A program made the translations under genes and the position numbers. Under the pieces are notes generated by a model that made no database searches, was not told the DNA's origin, and saw only the letters and a list, made by a program, of their open reading frames with translations. From Melieria omissa (taxonomy: Eukaryota; Arthropoda; Insecta; Diptera; Ulidiidae): a stretch of DNA of 64,000 nucleotides. This document shows positions 9,890 through 21,033 of the stretch, in pieces (position 1 is the first letter of the stretch; each line of letters starts with the position of its first letter). The stretch lies in the NCBI GenBank assembly GCA_963971225.1, contig OZ020269.1:41189264-41253263 (forward strand), in the 5' to 3' direction.

Positions 9890-11695
9890 TCGCTAGTTTA
9901 CTCCTCTGTTAGGAGGTGGGTCTCAGAGGCACCCCGCAGGGGGGAGTCCTTTCTCCTCTCCTTTGGAACCTTGCGATAAATGACCTGCTTTTGCAACTGA
10001 GCTGTACGGGGTGTAAGGTAGTTGCATAAGCAGACGATGTGGCTATAGCGGTATCTCGGAAGAACCTTCCGACATTGGTCGATCTTCTTCAAAGTGCCCT
10101 GAACCTATTGGGATCTTGGTGCTCTAGGAACGGTAAGGGCACCCATCCAAAACCGATCTGGTCCGTTTCACAAGGAAGCACCAAGTTCCTACTTTTGACC
10201 CGCCCTCTCTTAACGGGACTAGTCTAACTATCAGCTCACAGGCCAAATACCTTGGTCTACTGCTGGATAGGAAACTTAACTGGAAGGCGAACATACTAGA
10301 AAGGGTTCGAAGGCCACTGTTGCACGGTACTCTTGCAAAAGAGCAGTTGGCAAAAAATGGGGTATCCAGCCACGCAATATGTGGCTGGACACCCCAATCT
10401 CCGTGATTAGGCCCATTCTTTTCTATGGAGCAATAGTATGGTGGACTGCCCTGGATAAGGTGACACCGTCCAAAGGACTCTACACCCTGCTCCACTTTAT
10501 CCCTGTTGACCTTTTCGGTAAACAAATGGCTACCCTCTCTGCAGTGAGACTAAACACCTCACACATCAACAGATGGACACGTACTGATTTCGGTCATTGC
10601 CAAATTCTAGGCAGTTCACCTGACCTACGTGACAACATAGATTACTCGTTATCATCATTTCTTCGACTCTAAATTCTCAACTCGAGGTATATGAGGCAGG
10701 AGTGGGAACAAGATACGGTTTCGAAAACTGGAGTATGTTTTTACACTGACGGCTCCAAATTGGATGGCAGAGTAGGGGGTTGATTTATGTGTGTAAATTC
10801 ACCCATGGAAGAATGTTTTCGTCTTCCAGATTACTGTAGCGTCTTCCAAGCCGAAGTTCTGGCTATCGTAAAAGCCTTAACTATGCTAAAGCAATGCAAC
10901 CTTCTTAAAGGTACGATTCGCATTTTCACTGACAGCCAGGTAGCATTTAAAGCCCTCAAGAAGGTTTCAACCACATCGAAAGTGGTTACTCTTTGCCGCT
11001 CCTTACTAAATAAGCTAGGGCATGCGCATAACATTACCCTTACCTGAGTACCGGGCCACAAAGACATCAGTGGAAACTGTGCAGCTGATGAGCTCGCCAG
11101 ACGTGGCACCACCCTCCCCTTACTTCAACACCACAGTTACGGCAGGCATTCCTCTTGCTTCCTATAAACTAACGATCTGTTCCCTCTTCCTCGATAAGGC
11201 TAACAGGCGATGGTAAGAGGAGAACACATGTACCATTGCCAAACAGCTCTGGCCTGTTTTTAATCTTAGGCGAACAAGAGCACTTGTATCGCTTAGCAGG
11301 CAACACATTGGCACGGTCGTCACAATCCTGACTCGCCACTGTCTTTTCGGACGCCATGCTTCCAGACTAGGCGTCAATAGATGGGACTTCTGCCGCAGTT
11401 GCCACAATAAAGAGGAGGAGGAATCTATCAGCCTTCTTCTCTGCAACTGTCCGGCTCTATCTAGACGAAGATAGAAAACCCTAGGATCTCCGTTCTTCGA
11501 CAACTTGAATGACCTCAGTTCAGCTAGAATCAAAGAATTGCTTGAGTTCATCCACTCTTCGAAATGGCTTGAATAGGCCTCTCGACTTGCAGTAAGACAG
11601 ACCTTTCAACTTGTGGTATCACAACGGGCCCATTCTGCGGCCTACGTGTCTCGGCAGGTCCCAGGCCAAGACAGCCACTTTAACCTAACCTACAA
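9890..11695 (+). pseudogene. LINE ORF2 remnant: RT C-half, RNase H, CCHC tail
   Basis: Seen in order on the plus strand: RGTPQGGVLSPLLWNLAIND (about 9920-9980); a catalytic box in which Tyr is replaced by a stop (TAA followed by ADD, about 10027-10040); a thumb-like region with ILFYGAIVWW (about 10408-10440). An RNase H domain follows, with TDGS (about 10747), AEVLAIVKAL, FTDSQVA (about 10924-10945) and WVPGHKD-like sequence with Trp lost to a stop near 11045. Last is a C-x2-C...H...C tail (about 11390-11460). Known: an RNase H after the RT is found in I, LOA and some R1-type LINEs. It is 5' truncated and carries many stops. Confidence 0.8.
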
Positions 11696-14600
11696 GAAGA
11701 TGATTTTTTGGCTAAAATCCGGATCGCCGGCCAACATTTAGCGGCGCCCAATTAGCGAACTCGCGGGGTTGTCTATGGTCGTCCGGCTTCAATTCTTACG
11801 TCTGCGCAACCCTAGTTAACTTTAGTGATGCCCCATTCAGCTGACCGGCATTTCTGGGTTTTCTTTTATATTGGCCGCTGCGTTGGTTATGATTTTTTTT
11901 TCACTTTGTACCAATATTTGCCTAGTGGCTTTAGTTCCAAGAATGTACGCACGCTCAAACTTTTCAACGGCACGAGGAATTGCCTGCGCACTGAAGCCAT
12001 GATTTCGACCGACCTCACAACGAAATTCACGTTGCGCATTTACAACTAAGCATATCAGACTGAATTTTGTATTTTTTTAATCATCACGTATGCATGATTA
12101 AACGGCAAACAATACTAAATATTTTGATATTTAAACGCCGTTGATATCTTTGGTTAATGCTGAGACATCGCTATTAGAAAAACTATCATTGCTATTTGAT
12201 CATCCTTCAGTTCGTTTTATCCAGAGAAATGTTTTTATATATATTGCAATACAACCTAGCGGATTTTATTTTTAACATCCTAACCCCTATTAAAATCACG
12301 TATCTACCCATCCCGGGGCTCCCATTTTTCGTTTACGAAACAACGCTACACCCCTATTAAATTTTTATGGTTTTTTATTTTTTAGTAGGCCACATTAAGA
12401 CCTCTTGTTACAGATTTTATTTCATATCTTTACATAACTCTAATAAAAATTCACCTTTTAATTGACAGATAAAAAATACTCTTAAAAACAAACATACATA
12501 CAATATTTTATAAAAATAAAAGATATAAATAAATTAACAAAAACACTTTTTTATATAAATAACCTAAAAATAAAATAACTGTCCAGAAAAATACTTAAAC
12601 TAATACTTCATTATATAAAAAAAGAAAACGTGCAGTAGGTTAAATAACATATGTTGTGCACATACCTCACATACCTTTTTGGCACAACTAAGGAAAAAAG
12701 ATGGTAGCAAAACTTCTCAAAGGGTTAACACTCTCAATTCGTGAACAATTTGCAGCCATTTTGGCATCCTAAAGTCAAATTAACACGATAATAAAAAATC
12801 TACAAGTACAATTTTTTTAACACAAAACAAAACCCTGGGTCCACGGGACTCACTCCATGCCAAAACTCACTCTTAATTGTAGTGTGCTAACGTCCGATCG
12901 TCTTCGCGTTCAGCGCGAGCCTGTACAAAGGTATACGGAAGCTGGACGCCGAAACATAAAAACACAACCTGTACCAACTTATTAAAGTTCGTAGTGGGTC
13001 CCCTGGACTCAAGGTGGGCAATTGAGGGTAAAAATCGTTTCATTTAAAATATTTTTAATACTGAACACATTTATTTTTTATCTTTTGATTTTCCCCAACT
13101 TTAGATGAAACATAATCTAGAGATTTGTTAACGACAGTTAAGGACAAATATTTTAAATGGCGGAATACCCTTATATATTTAACAGATTTCCCCTTGGTGT
13201 TTTGAATTGCACATTAATACTAAGAAGGGGAAATACACTCGCTTACACCTATTTTGACGTGTTTATGTTTTTGACAGATATGACTTTTAAAAGTGTTCCG
13301 GAGGGCGTTGAAACCCGGATAAAGTGGAGTCACATTCGTACAAACGTGTTTTGTATTCAACTTAGCTTCCAAAATAAGTGAACCCTTTCCTACTTAGATT
13401 ACGGTGTTATTTCATTATGGTTTATAGGTACACATAATATAAAATCACATGAGTGAATAAGGTTTCCTTGCAATTTTTGAACATTTGTGTTATTTTAGTG
13501 TTTGTACTTTCCCTGATATTTTTTTATTGTGTATCAATTATTAAATAACTATATACATATTTATGTTTCTTATAAAACGAGTGAATCAGTATATAGGTAC
13601 ACAAGTATATTCCCCCTCCGCCTTTATTTTAAGTATATGAAATATAAGCATGTCTGTTGTTTCTGTTTCGTAGATTGCCTGGCTTGTTTTCATTCCTATC
13701 CCTTTGCAATACGAATAATGTGTGCCCAGTTGGAGTTGAAACCTTATCATGCATTCACTGTATTCAAAATAGGTGCTGTTGGGGAAACTCAATGTAATCA
13801 AGTGCTTCTACAACCTTTAGGCTCATTTTGAACTGTGGATGTTGTGATTAACATCATAAAGTTGTGTTATAATTTCTCAGCATCAGAATCGGTTTTAAAA
13901 ATCAATCTGTCATAGTTAAAACTAGTGCTTTCAAACAGAAATAAAATACATTATGTTACTTTCGAATTATTACATTAAATTGAACTCGAGACCGTGAACT
14001 ATAGCAGAGTAAAAAGATCGCAGAGTGAAAAAAAGAATACTAGTGAAGAAATAAAATCAATCTTTAGTAATATTGAGATATCAAACATGTAAGTGTAAGA
14101 CATTGCCACTGTCACTTTAAAAATCAAATATGATTCTTCTGCACACAAACATGTATATCATGAGTGTCATCTGCGAATAAAAGGGCATAATATGTCCATA
14201 GTATATATTGGAAATATATATTTGTAGTGGTCATAAGCTATTCAGATAATTATTTAAAGGGATACTTCATTTAACTGAAAAAAACTTTACCTCCGCCCAA
14301 TGACTAGAATTTTATAATTACGAAAGTTTAATATTGCCGCCGGAACATCGAGGCTAATTCTATATATTATGAATTAAAGAGTCGTCATGCTACTTTAGCA
14401 TCCAATTGGTACTAGCACATTTTGATACCACTCCCTTGGTATGAGTGTATAAGTACCGGGTTTCTTGCCTACTTTGTCTGGATTTAGGAACTGGCTCTTA
14501 AAGGAGTTAAAAAGTTAGTAGGTTACTAATTTTGCGTATAGAGATTTTCTCTTGATTTATTCGAGGTATGATCATCTTTACTCTCCGAGTTAGTAACTTT

Positions 14601-14809
14601 TGCAAACGCGGTCAGTTTGGCCAGATCATTTAATTTACTATTCTTCAGGTCCATCGATGCCATATTTTAACCAGATTAGTCTGTTACATCCGGCACCTAC
14701 TGTTTGCCTTAGCCGGGATGTCATTAAAAATGTCACTCTTTACAGGAGAGCTATTTGCACTTTGAAATCAGGATTCGGTGCCATTTAAGCCACTTGACTC
14801 TCGGAATAC
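11696..14809. other. AT-rich intergenic sequence
   Basis: Several short ORFs (11825-12049, 13157-13381, 13529-13831) show no recognisable domain. No tRNA, rRNA or clear transposon terminus was seen. Remnants of decayed elements are likely but cannot be named. Confidence 0.5.
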
Positions 14810-14811
14810 TA

Positions 14812-15324
14812 CATGGGCTGAAAAGTCTTTGGCCTGACATAGAGATGGCGCCAAAAATTAAGAATTATTGTGTTGTACATGGAAAACCATCCTTAACTTA
14901 GATTCTATCAAAGTTTCATGACATTTGGTTGACTCGTTTTCAAGTTATTGCTTTCGAAGTGACGCTACCTCTGAATTTTTGTAAACAATGGAAAAAAGTG
15001 AATTTCGTGTTTTGATAAAACATTGCTATTTGATGGGCAAAAATACAGTGGAAACAAAAGCATGGCTTGATAAATGTTATAATACATCTGTATTTTTGCC
15101 CATCAAATAGCAATGCTTTATCAAAACACGAAATTCACTTTTTTCCATTGTTTACAAAAATTCAGAGGTAGCGTCACTTCGAAAGCAATAACTTGAAAAC
15201 GAGTCAACCAAATGTCATGAAACTTTGACAGAATCTAAGTTAAGGATGGTTTTCCATGTAGAACATAATAATTCTTAATTTTTGGCGCCATCTCTATGTC
15301 AGGCCAAAGACTTTTCAGCCCATG
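14812..15324. mobile_element. Palindromic mariner derivative (two 5' ends head to head)
   Basis: Seen: the left arm 14812-15048 and right arm 15088-15324 are almost perfect reverse complements separated by a 39-bp loop. TA flanks both ends (14810-14811, 15325-15326). Each arm consists of a terminal repeat starting CATGGGCTGAAAAGTC, a leader, and the first codons of a mariner transposase. Known: mariner elements duplicate TA on insertion. The structure fits a fold-back MITE derived from a mariner 5' end. Few mismatches separate the arms, so it is young or kept similar by conversion. Confidence 0.9.
14988..15104 (+). pseudogene. Mariner transposase N-terminus
   Basis: Seen: an ATG at 14988 opens a frame beginning MEKSEFRVLIKHCYLMGKNT and running through the loop for about 34 residues before entering the opposite arm, where it becomes non-homologous and stops. 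Known: this matches the first helix-turn-helix of mariner transposases of the SETMAR/mellifera type. All catalytic residues are absent. The reverse-complement arm encodes the same N-terminus on the minus strand. Confidence 0.8.
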
Positions 15325-15395
15325 TAGTACATTGCAATTGTCTCTTAAAGTATCCTCCAAAGTAATTCAACACTAGACATATTGAAATGTACTGA

Positions 15396-15569
15396 CTTAC
15401 TTAACTGGCCATAACAACTCTTTACTGGTTACGGCCTACCGCAAAAACTTTCTCCAGGCGCCTCTGCTTTGCGTGCGCTTCCTCCAGTTGGTCACACCAA
15501 GAGAAGATAGGACTCCTCGAACACCATTTTCGCTTCATCGTCCCTACGGTAGATATGGCCAAGTAAGCC
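15396..15569 (-). mobile_element. Short 5'-truncated RTE LINE insertion
   Basis: Seen: the reverse complement matches the 3' end of the RTE element at 35854-37844, including the segment coding GVTNW, the last codons and the GGCCAGTTAAGTAAGT tail. A 15-bp duplication ATTGAAATGTACTGA lies at 15381-15395 and 15570-15584. Known: RTE elements insert by target-primed reverse transcription and often truncate at the 5' end. Only 174 bp were copied. It shows that this RTE family has inserted at least twice in the window. Confidence 0.88.
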
Positions 15570-15661
15570 ATTGAAATGTACTGATTTTCAGATTTTTTAA
15601 ACGAACTGCCGGAACCATGATACACCGACCATGTGAATCATGATATCGTCATCGCCGGTTA

Positions 15662-16339
15662 AGGGCCAATTTTTCAGTGCGGGTATAATCGTAGTTCGTT
15701 TGAACTTGGTTTAAATATAAACTCAGTTTAAACGAGGAAGCAGTTTTTCAGTGCTGGTTTAACTGGAGTAAATATTTGTCATTTGAGTGTGGCAATACCG
15801 GCATTATTTTTATCTAGATAATAATTTTCCTTTGTTTTGATTGTCATTCGTAAATAAATTTTTTCCGCTAAAAAAATGTATTTCATCAAAAAATTCAAAA
15901 TAAGCAAACGAAGCTTCTTGTACTTGTGAGGGAAAATACACAAGTTTAAGATGCCTTATATGAGGACCGATGAGCTGTAAAATATTATAAGCAGAAGCTT
16001 TGCCCATGCGCACGCGACCGTAAAAAGCCTTGTCGCCCAAATAAATGGAAGTAGTCCGGCCGCATTCTCACGATTTCTAATCTTCTCATCACCGTATTAT
16101 TTAACACATCAAACATTTCTGCATCGCTATCATCTTCCTCGTCACGAATTGGCCCACTCATTGCTATTTTTCATCGAATTATATTTATTTTACTGTCAGA
16201 CTGTCAACTGGTAGTTGACAGTTTAAACTTAGTTTAACCGTGTAGGGTTTAGCGTTTAAACTGAGTTTAAACTTCAGTCAAATATGACTGAAAAATTCGT
16301 TTTTGCGTTTAAACTAAGTTTAAACTAGAAACTGGCCCT
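15662..16339. mobile_element. PIF/Harbinger-like element, copy 1
   Basis: Seen: the ends are AGGGCCAATTTTTCAG and its diverged inverse ending TGGCCCT. GTTTAAACT(G/A)AGTTTAAAC motifs are repeated near both ends (15700-15745, 16222-16325). A minus-strand transposase N-terminus lies inside. The flanks are TTA (15659-15661) and TAC (16340-16342), so the 3-bp duplication is imperfect or lost. Known: Harbinger elements have GGGCC-type ends and 3-bp TWA targets. The 678-bp copy lacks most of the transposase gene. Confidence 0.75.
15815..16161 (-). pseudogene. Harbinger transposase N-terminal remnant
   Basis: Seen: an ATG at 16161 (minus) opens MSGPIRDEEDDSDAEMFD. After a frameshift near 16030 it continues in a frame containing MGKASAYNILQLIGPHI. 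Known: an acidic N-terminus followed by an R-M-x-x-x-x-F-x-x-L-L-x-x-I-G-P block is typical of DDE_4 (Harbinger) transposases. The catalytic DDE core is deleted. The protein cannot be made. Confidence 0.65.
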
Positions 16340-16342
16340 TAC

Positions 16343-16905
16343 GGCCAATTTTTCAGTGCGAGTTTAAACGCAGTTCAAACGTAGATTGCTTAAACTTGGT
16401 TTAAATATAAACTCAGTTTAAACGAGAAAGCAGTTTTTCAGTACTGGTTTAACTGGAGCAAATATTTGTCATTTGAGTGTGGCAATGCTGGGAATATTTT
16501 TATCTAGATACACATTTTCCTTTGTTTTCATTGTGATTCGTAAATAAGTTTGCGCTCAAATAATTTATTTCATCAAAAATTCAAAATAAGCAAACGGAGC
16601 TTGTCTCTTGAAATCGAATCGAATCTTCTTGTGAAAAAAAATAAACAAGTGCTAGAGTGCAAGAAGACAAACCGCGTGAGTGCTGAGGAAAACAAACCAA
16701 ATGGAAAGAAATTGAGGACGATTTCAATTCAAAATTTGTTGATAAGTTCCGGTGCGCGAACACATTGCGCACGAAGTATAAAAATCTCAAAAAAAGTGCA
16801 AAAAAGAATTTCGATCACGACAGCCTTGAGCTGACCAAAACAAAAAATAAATTAACTGTCAGAAGCTGTTGACAGTTTACACTTAGTTTAACCGTGCAGG
16901 GTTGG
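16343..16905. mobile_element. PIF/Harbinger-like element, copy 2 (3' truncated)
   Basis: Seen: starting directly after copy 1, GGCCAATTTTTCAGTGCG repeats the same left-end sequence for about 200 bp at roughly 85-90% identity by eye, including the GTTTAAAC repeats and a TATCTAGATA block. The right part carries the second Harbinger gene (Myb-like) instead of the transposase. It ends near ACTTAGTTTAACCGTGCAGG without the inverted terminus seen in copy 1. The two copies may be different deletion derivatives of one two-gene parent. Confidence 0.65.
16595..16858 (+). pseudogene. Harbinger-associated Myb/SANT-like protein remnant
   Basis: Seen: the plus strand encodes a lysine-rich stretch (16595-16700). 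After a frameshift it encodes EIEDDFNSK followed by LRTKYKNLKKSAKKNF (about 16714-16800). Known: the L-R-x-K-Y-K-N-L-K-K motif is the third helix region of Myb/SANT-like DNA-binding proteins encoded as the second gene of PIF/Harbinger elements. There they bind element ends and aid transposase import. The start is not identifiable and the frame is broken. Confidence 0.6.
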
Positions 16906-17745
16906 GTAGTTTGGGTAGTTGGGCCAGTTTGTATTTGTATTTTTACGTAGAATACGAACAAATTTTTTGTTTTTCAAAATCTCGAATTTTTTACTTTACC
17001 GTCCGCCATATTGGATCCGCCATCTTGAATTTCCAAAATCTGACCTCGGATTCGGATTCAGCGCGGCTCAGGACCCTATGAACTGTAAACAGTTTCCCCG
17101 TACCATAGCTGTAACTCCTATGTGCACGAAAGGGTTAACACGATTTAAAAATAAAAAATATTTTTAGTTTTTCGTGGTAAATGGAACAAAATCGTGTAAA
17201 AAAATTAAAATTTTGTTTTACTTTCAAACCGTGTTAAATCAAAACCGTGTAAAAAAGACCGTGTAAAAACAGAATTAGGTGTACTATCATCTTGTAGACC
17301 CATATCAGCAATTTTAATTTAAGACTTCAGCTTCCTCTTGCAAAAGGGTGCTCATATTCCGATGCCAGGTGACATAAAAATTTAGTTCACCAACAATATA
17401 ACATCTGGTGACAGATTCGTACCGTATACTGAGGTTGTGAAAGGAACAATTCATTCAACTTGTGGTGAAGACATCTAAATAGCACGAGTCAACTAGGACG
17501 GTGGGGATATGCCACCGCGTAGCTGTGGCGATGTTTGGGTCTTATCTAGCTATCCATCGACTCAATAATACCTATAAATGACCTTATCTGCAAAAAATAT
17601 AGCTTGAGAGACCTTTGACAAACAATTGGCACCTCAGTGCATTTTGTTTAACCTTTAACGCTTTAACTGTTTCTGTCGAGTATACTTGTCGCAACCAAAA
17701 TAAACATTTTCGGAACGTAAATTAAAATTATATGAACAAAAGGTG
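16906..17745. other. AT-rich sequence; no gene
   Basis: The stretch at 17000-17030 has a repeated CCGCCATNTTG motif. At 17220-17275 an ACCGTGT(A/T)AA motif is repeated three to four times. No element boundaries or coding frames were identified. Confidence 0.5.
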
Positions 17746-17751
17746 GAAGAT

Positions 17752-18060
17752 AGGATGGATGGATACATCCATGGCTGAACAATAAGGTTGTAGCAAGCCA
17801 CCGGATGATTGTTTATCGCTTCTGCCAAAATCGTCGGTGTCAGCAGTGGTGCTGTGTTGGCGTATCGGTTGAAATGAAAACACTTGACCTGACCTGACAA
17901 TCACTTTTGTTTGTTTTCAGTTTCTCCCTCTTTCGCCGGAAAATACCAGCTGATTTTGACAGTAGCGATAAACAATCCTACCAACAAAATACATGTGGTT
18001 TTTGGTGTTTCCGGGATGCTACAACCTTATTATTGAGTCATGGATGCATCTCTATCAGCT
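17752..18060. repeat. Diverged inverted repeat (possible old TIR element)
   Basis: Seen: the left arm (about 17752-17845) contains CATCCATGG, ACAATAAGGTTGTAGCA and GATTGTTTATCGCT. The right arm (about 17948-18058) contains the reverse complements of the same blocks with several mismatches and a roughly 20-bp length difference. No target duplication or coding frame is evident. It may be the ends of a decayed MITE. Confidence 0.55.
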
Positions 18061-18646
18061 TCTTTACATCGTATCGAGCGCGAAACTCTCAACATTTATT
18101 TTATAACCTGACGACATAGCTTACAATATTCTTTCAAATCTGACAGTTAAGTCCTTATCAAGGCCCGTAATTTCAGCTAACACAACAGGGTTATTGAAAC
18201 ATTCTCTTACCCTGCTTCCGTCATTCAACACTACCTCCATCTTTTAGTTTGTCTGCTATCAATTCCATATATTTCCGAAACTACGATTGAAATATTAGTT
18301 TTCTTCCCAAAAATTCTACTTTTCGTTCTGGAGACCTAATTTGCTATATATTTATCACATCCGCATATTAAAGCGTTATAAGTACAGTTTTCAAACATAA
18401 ATCCTCATCACAAGCTAAACACTTGTATAAATCATAATTCAACTTGTATATAACAAATTTGGTTAAGAAAAGGTTTCTATACGACACATTTTAACCGATA
18501 GTTTCTATGAAGATTCGGTATAACCAAAGAATATACAATATAAAGAATACGCATCTTCGCGCTCAACAGTTTGTGATCTTGTTCGTCGAAGCGCAAGCGG
18601 AGAGTAAACAACGAGCCAAAGCATTGTCATCGTCGTTTCAACGAAG

Positions 18647-18832
18647 ATGATTCGGGATTCGCTAATGTTTTTGGTGTTGTCGTTTGTTGTGTGTATGTTT
18701 TTTTGTTTTGCCGATTGGTTTTGCTGCACAGATTGCTGTCATGTCACCATCAATCGAATCTTTGTGGTGTATGGCTTTTTGCTGGCCAATGCTTTGATTA
18801 ATTTAAAAATTTGGTGGTTGATCCCAATTTAA
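18647..18832 (+). CDS. Small hydrophobic ORF shared by repeat units A and B (61 aa)
   Basis: Seen: the ORF runs from ATG 18647 to TAA and encodes MIRDSLMFLVLSFVVCMFFC followed by a Cys-rich, hydrophobic sequence ending LKIWWLIPI. The copy in unit B (29795-29980, minus) is the same length and differs at about nine or ten residues, with start and stop preserved. It may have one or two membrane segments. I do not recognise a family. It could be a real small membrane protein of the repeat, or a frame that survives only because the copies are young. Codon-level selection cannot be judged from two copies. Confidence 0.3.
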   Translation: MIRDSLMFLVLSFVVCMFFCFADWFCCTDCCHVTINRIFVVYGFLLANALINLKIWWLIPI

Positions 18833-19001
18833 AATGTTTACAAATATTTTTACGTGGCGAGTTCGAAGTAAAATTATTTGTTTATATTTTCGCATGGTTG
18901 ATTACAATTTTGAGAATATGGGAAAACTACGAAAAAAATGAACTGATAGGCATATTGACTTCAACATTCGTAAAACACTTGAAATCAAAAATAATTAGAT
19001 A

Positions 19002-20248
19002 CAGTCTGTCCAGTCGAAGCGTGATCGCCGTAACTAGGAAACTATTTGTCCGATTCGTTTCAAACAAACTGCATTTTATGCGTTTATAATATTTATTGTA
19101 CGCAATATTTTTAATAACAGGTATAGTCGCCGCCATTCGCTATTATGGCCTCAAACCTCCGACCCATACTATGCGCTAAGATCTGAGCAAGTTGCCGAGG
19201 CAATCGACTTCAAATCAACCGAATTTGCCTCGATAACTGTTTTGCTGTCAATATACTATTTCCTCTGAGTTTCTGCTTTACTATTTCCCACACATTTTCG
19301 ATCGGGTTGGCATCAGGCGACTGTGAGGGCGAATTTAACACCTCTACCCCATTTTGCTGTTTCCACTCAGCACACATTCGGCTGCGATGTTTGGGGTCGT
19401 CGTCTTCTTGTATAATCCAAGAGAGTCCTCTTCTGCTGAACATCTTCGCAGCTGATGGTAATAAAGCTTTTTCATAAATTTTGTTCATCAAAACCGCGTT
19501 CAAGTTGATGGTAATAACGAAAAGTCGCCCAAATCCTTCTTCTGAGAAGCAGCCCCAAACATGGACCTTTACTGGGTCTTTAACAGTTCGTTGGAACAAT
19601 CGGTTGATGACGGCACACCAAGATCGATTTATGCTACTGTTTGCCCAAAATTGGAGTTCATCCGTAAATATTACATCATTCTAATTCCGATCTGAATTGG
19701 CATAAGCCCAGGCAAGCCGTTTTTGAACGTGTGTTGATGAGAGAAACGGTTTTTTCAAAGAGTTCCGGTATTTAACGTCGTTAGTTCTTAAACGTCGTCG
19801 AACATCACTTTTCTCTAAAACTACTTTAGCTTTACGCAACGAAACGTCCGGCTTCGTCGCAAACAAATCAATGATCTTGTTGTCCTGTTTTGGGGTGGTC
19901 TTTTTTTCAAGGCCCCGCCTAGTCAAATCGTCGACATTTTTTGCTTCCATATATCGATTCGTCCACCTCGTTACGAATGACTTCGACTTCTTCATATATT
20001 TTGCTGCAGCTAAACGTGACATTTACGGCCTTCTAGGGTGTAGACAAAGGAATACGGCTTCAAGTCGCTTCTCTCACGCGGAGCTCATCTTGTTAAAACA
20101 CCCTGTACTTTGTAATTGTTTCACGAGACTGACAATTTTTGCAGTGCGTATTACAAAAACGATGAGGCTACTTAGGTGCATTCAAATTTTTTTGATTACG
20201 GCACTCTTAGTGATAATTTGGTCGATCACGCTTCTACTGGACAGACTG
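19002..20248 (-). mobile_element. Tc1-like transposon (DD34E type) in repeat unit A
   Basis: Seen: inverted ends CAGTCTGTCCAGTCGAAGCG at 19002 and CGCTTCTACTGGACAGACTG ending at 20248, flanked by TA at 19000-19001 and 20249-20250. Unit B shows the uninterrupted site, confirming the boundaries. The 1,247-bp length is close to that of an intact Tc1 family member, and it holds one transposase gene on the minus strand. The element disrupts no host gene visible here. Confidence 0.93.
19111..20085 (-). pseudogene. Tc1-like transposase with premature stops
   Basis: Seen: the minus-strand frame from about 20085 to 19111 holds an N-terminal helix-turn-helix region (AAAKYMKKSKSFVTRW), then VIFTDE with the first catalytic Asp (about 19660). 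VHVWGCFSEEGFG follows, then IIQEDDDPKH with the second Asp (about 19400), and SPDANPIENVWE with the catalytic Glu (about 19290). The frame is kept throughout but is broken by a stop before MSRLAAAKY (20023-20025), TAG at 19681-19683 and TGA at about 19208. The last 30 or so codons run to TAA at 19111. The catalytic triad is intact, so loss is recent or the stops are the main lesions. Confidence 0.85.
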
Positions 20249-21033
20249 TAAGTGTTTTAATTTTGTTTGTTTTTTTTTTTTAAATCGAAATCTAACGGAG
20301 AAACCAAGGGTTAAAAGATTGTATGGAAAAACATAATTTAATAGGTCTATTGACTTTCAATAGGGCGAAAGCACTACTAAAGCACTAAATAAAGAAATAA
20401 ATGATAAGACAAGTATTTTGTCATAAGAAAAATGTAAAAAATATTCTACACCTGAATGGTTCCATGGCGAATGATGTGACCATAAATTTACAATATTAGA
20501 TTTTCTTATTTTAGTTCTTTTAAACAAGCATTATATGTGGGCCGTAAGAAAAGTTCCAAAGAACGGGACGGAAAATTATTACGGGCTAATAAAAACGTTT
20601 TCTTTTCTTTCCAATTCCATTTTTATTTAATTGTCTTTCAATCTTGTCTTGTAATCAATTATAATTTATTTTTTAATTGCCTGTAGCGATCATATAGGTC
20701 GCCATGACAGCCATATTTTCTTTTCTATGATTTTGCGCACACTACAGTCGGCAGTGAGTTCAAGAGCAATATGCGACGCCGTGCAGGCTTATAGAAGAAG
20801 AACAAAAGCCAGCCAGAAAACGGAAATCGTTTTACAATTTCAGTTTTTCGCCAGCGCAACAACAATAACAACAGCACATCGTCTTCCTCCTCTTGGGACA
20901 ATTGAGCGAGAATGAACGAGTGAGCACAGACGCGGCATTCGTGTTTCTATGATTTGCGCTCAGAGCATTGTGCTGTCGTTTCAAGTGTTTCCTCTCGTTG
21001 TCTACCCCCCGCATCAAGAAGACGGGTGGCGAT

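Noticed and set aside
11825..12049. 74-codon ORF after the RNase H LINE
   Set aside because: No recognisable domain and no supporting signals; it may be residual element sequence but cannot be supported as a gene.
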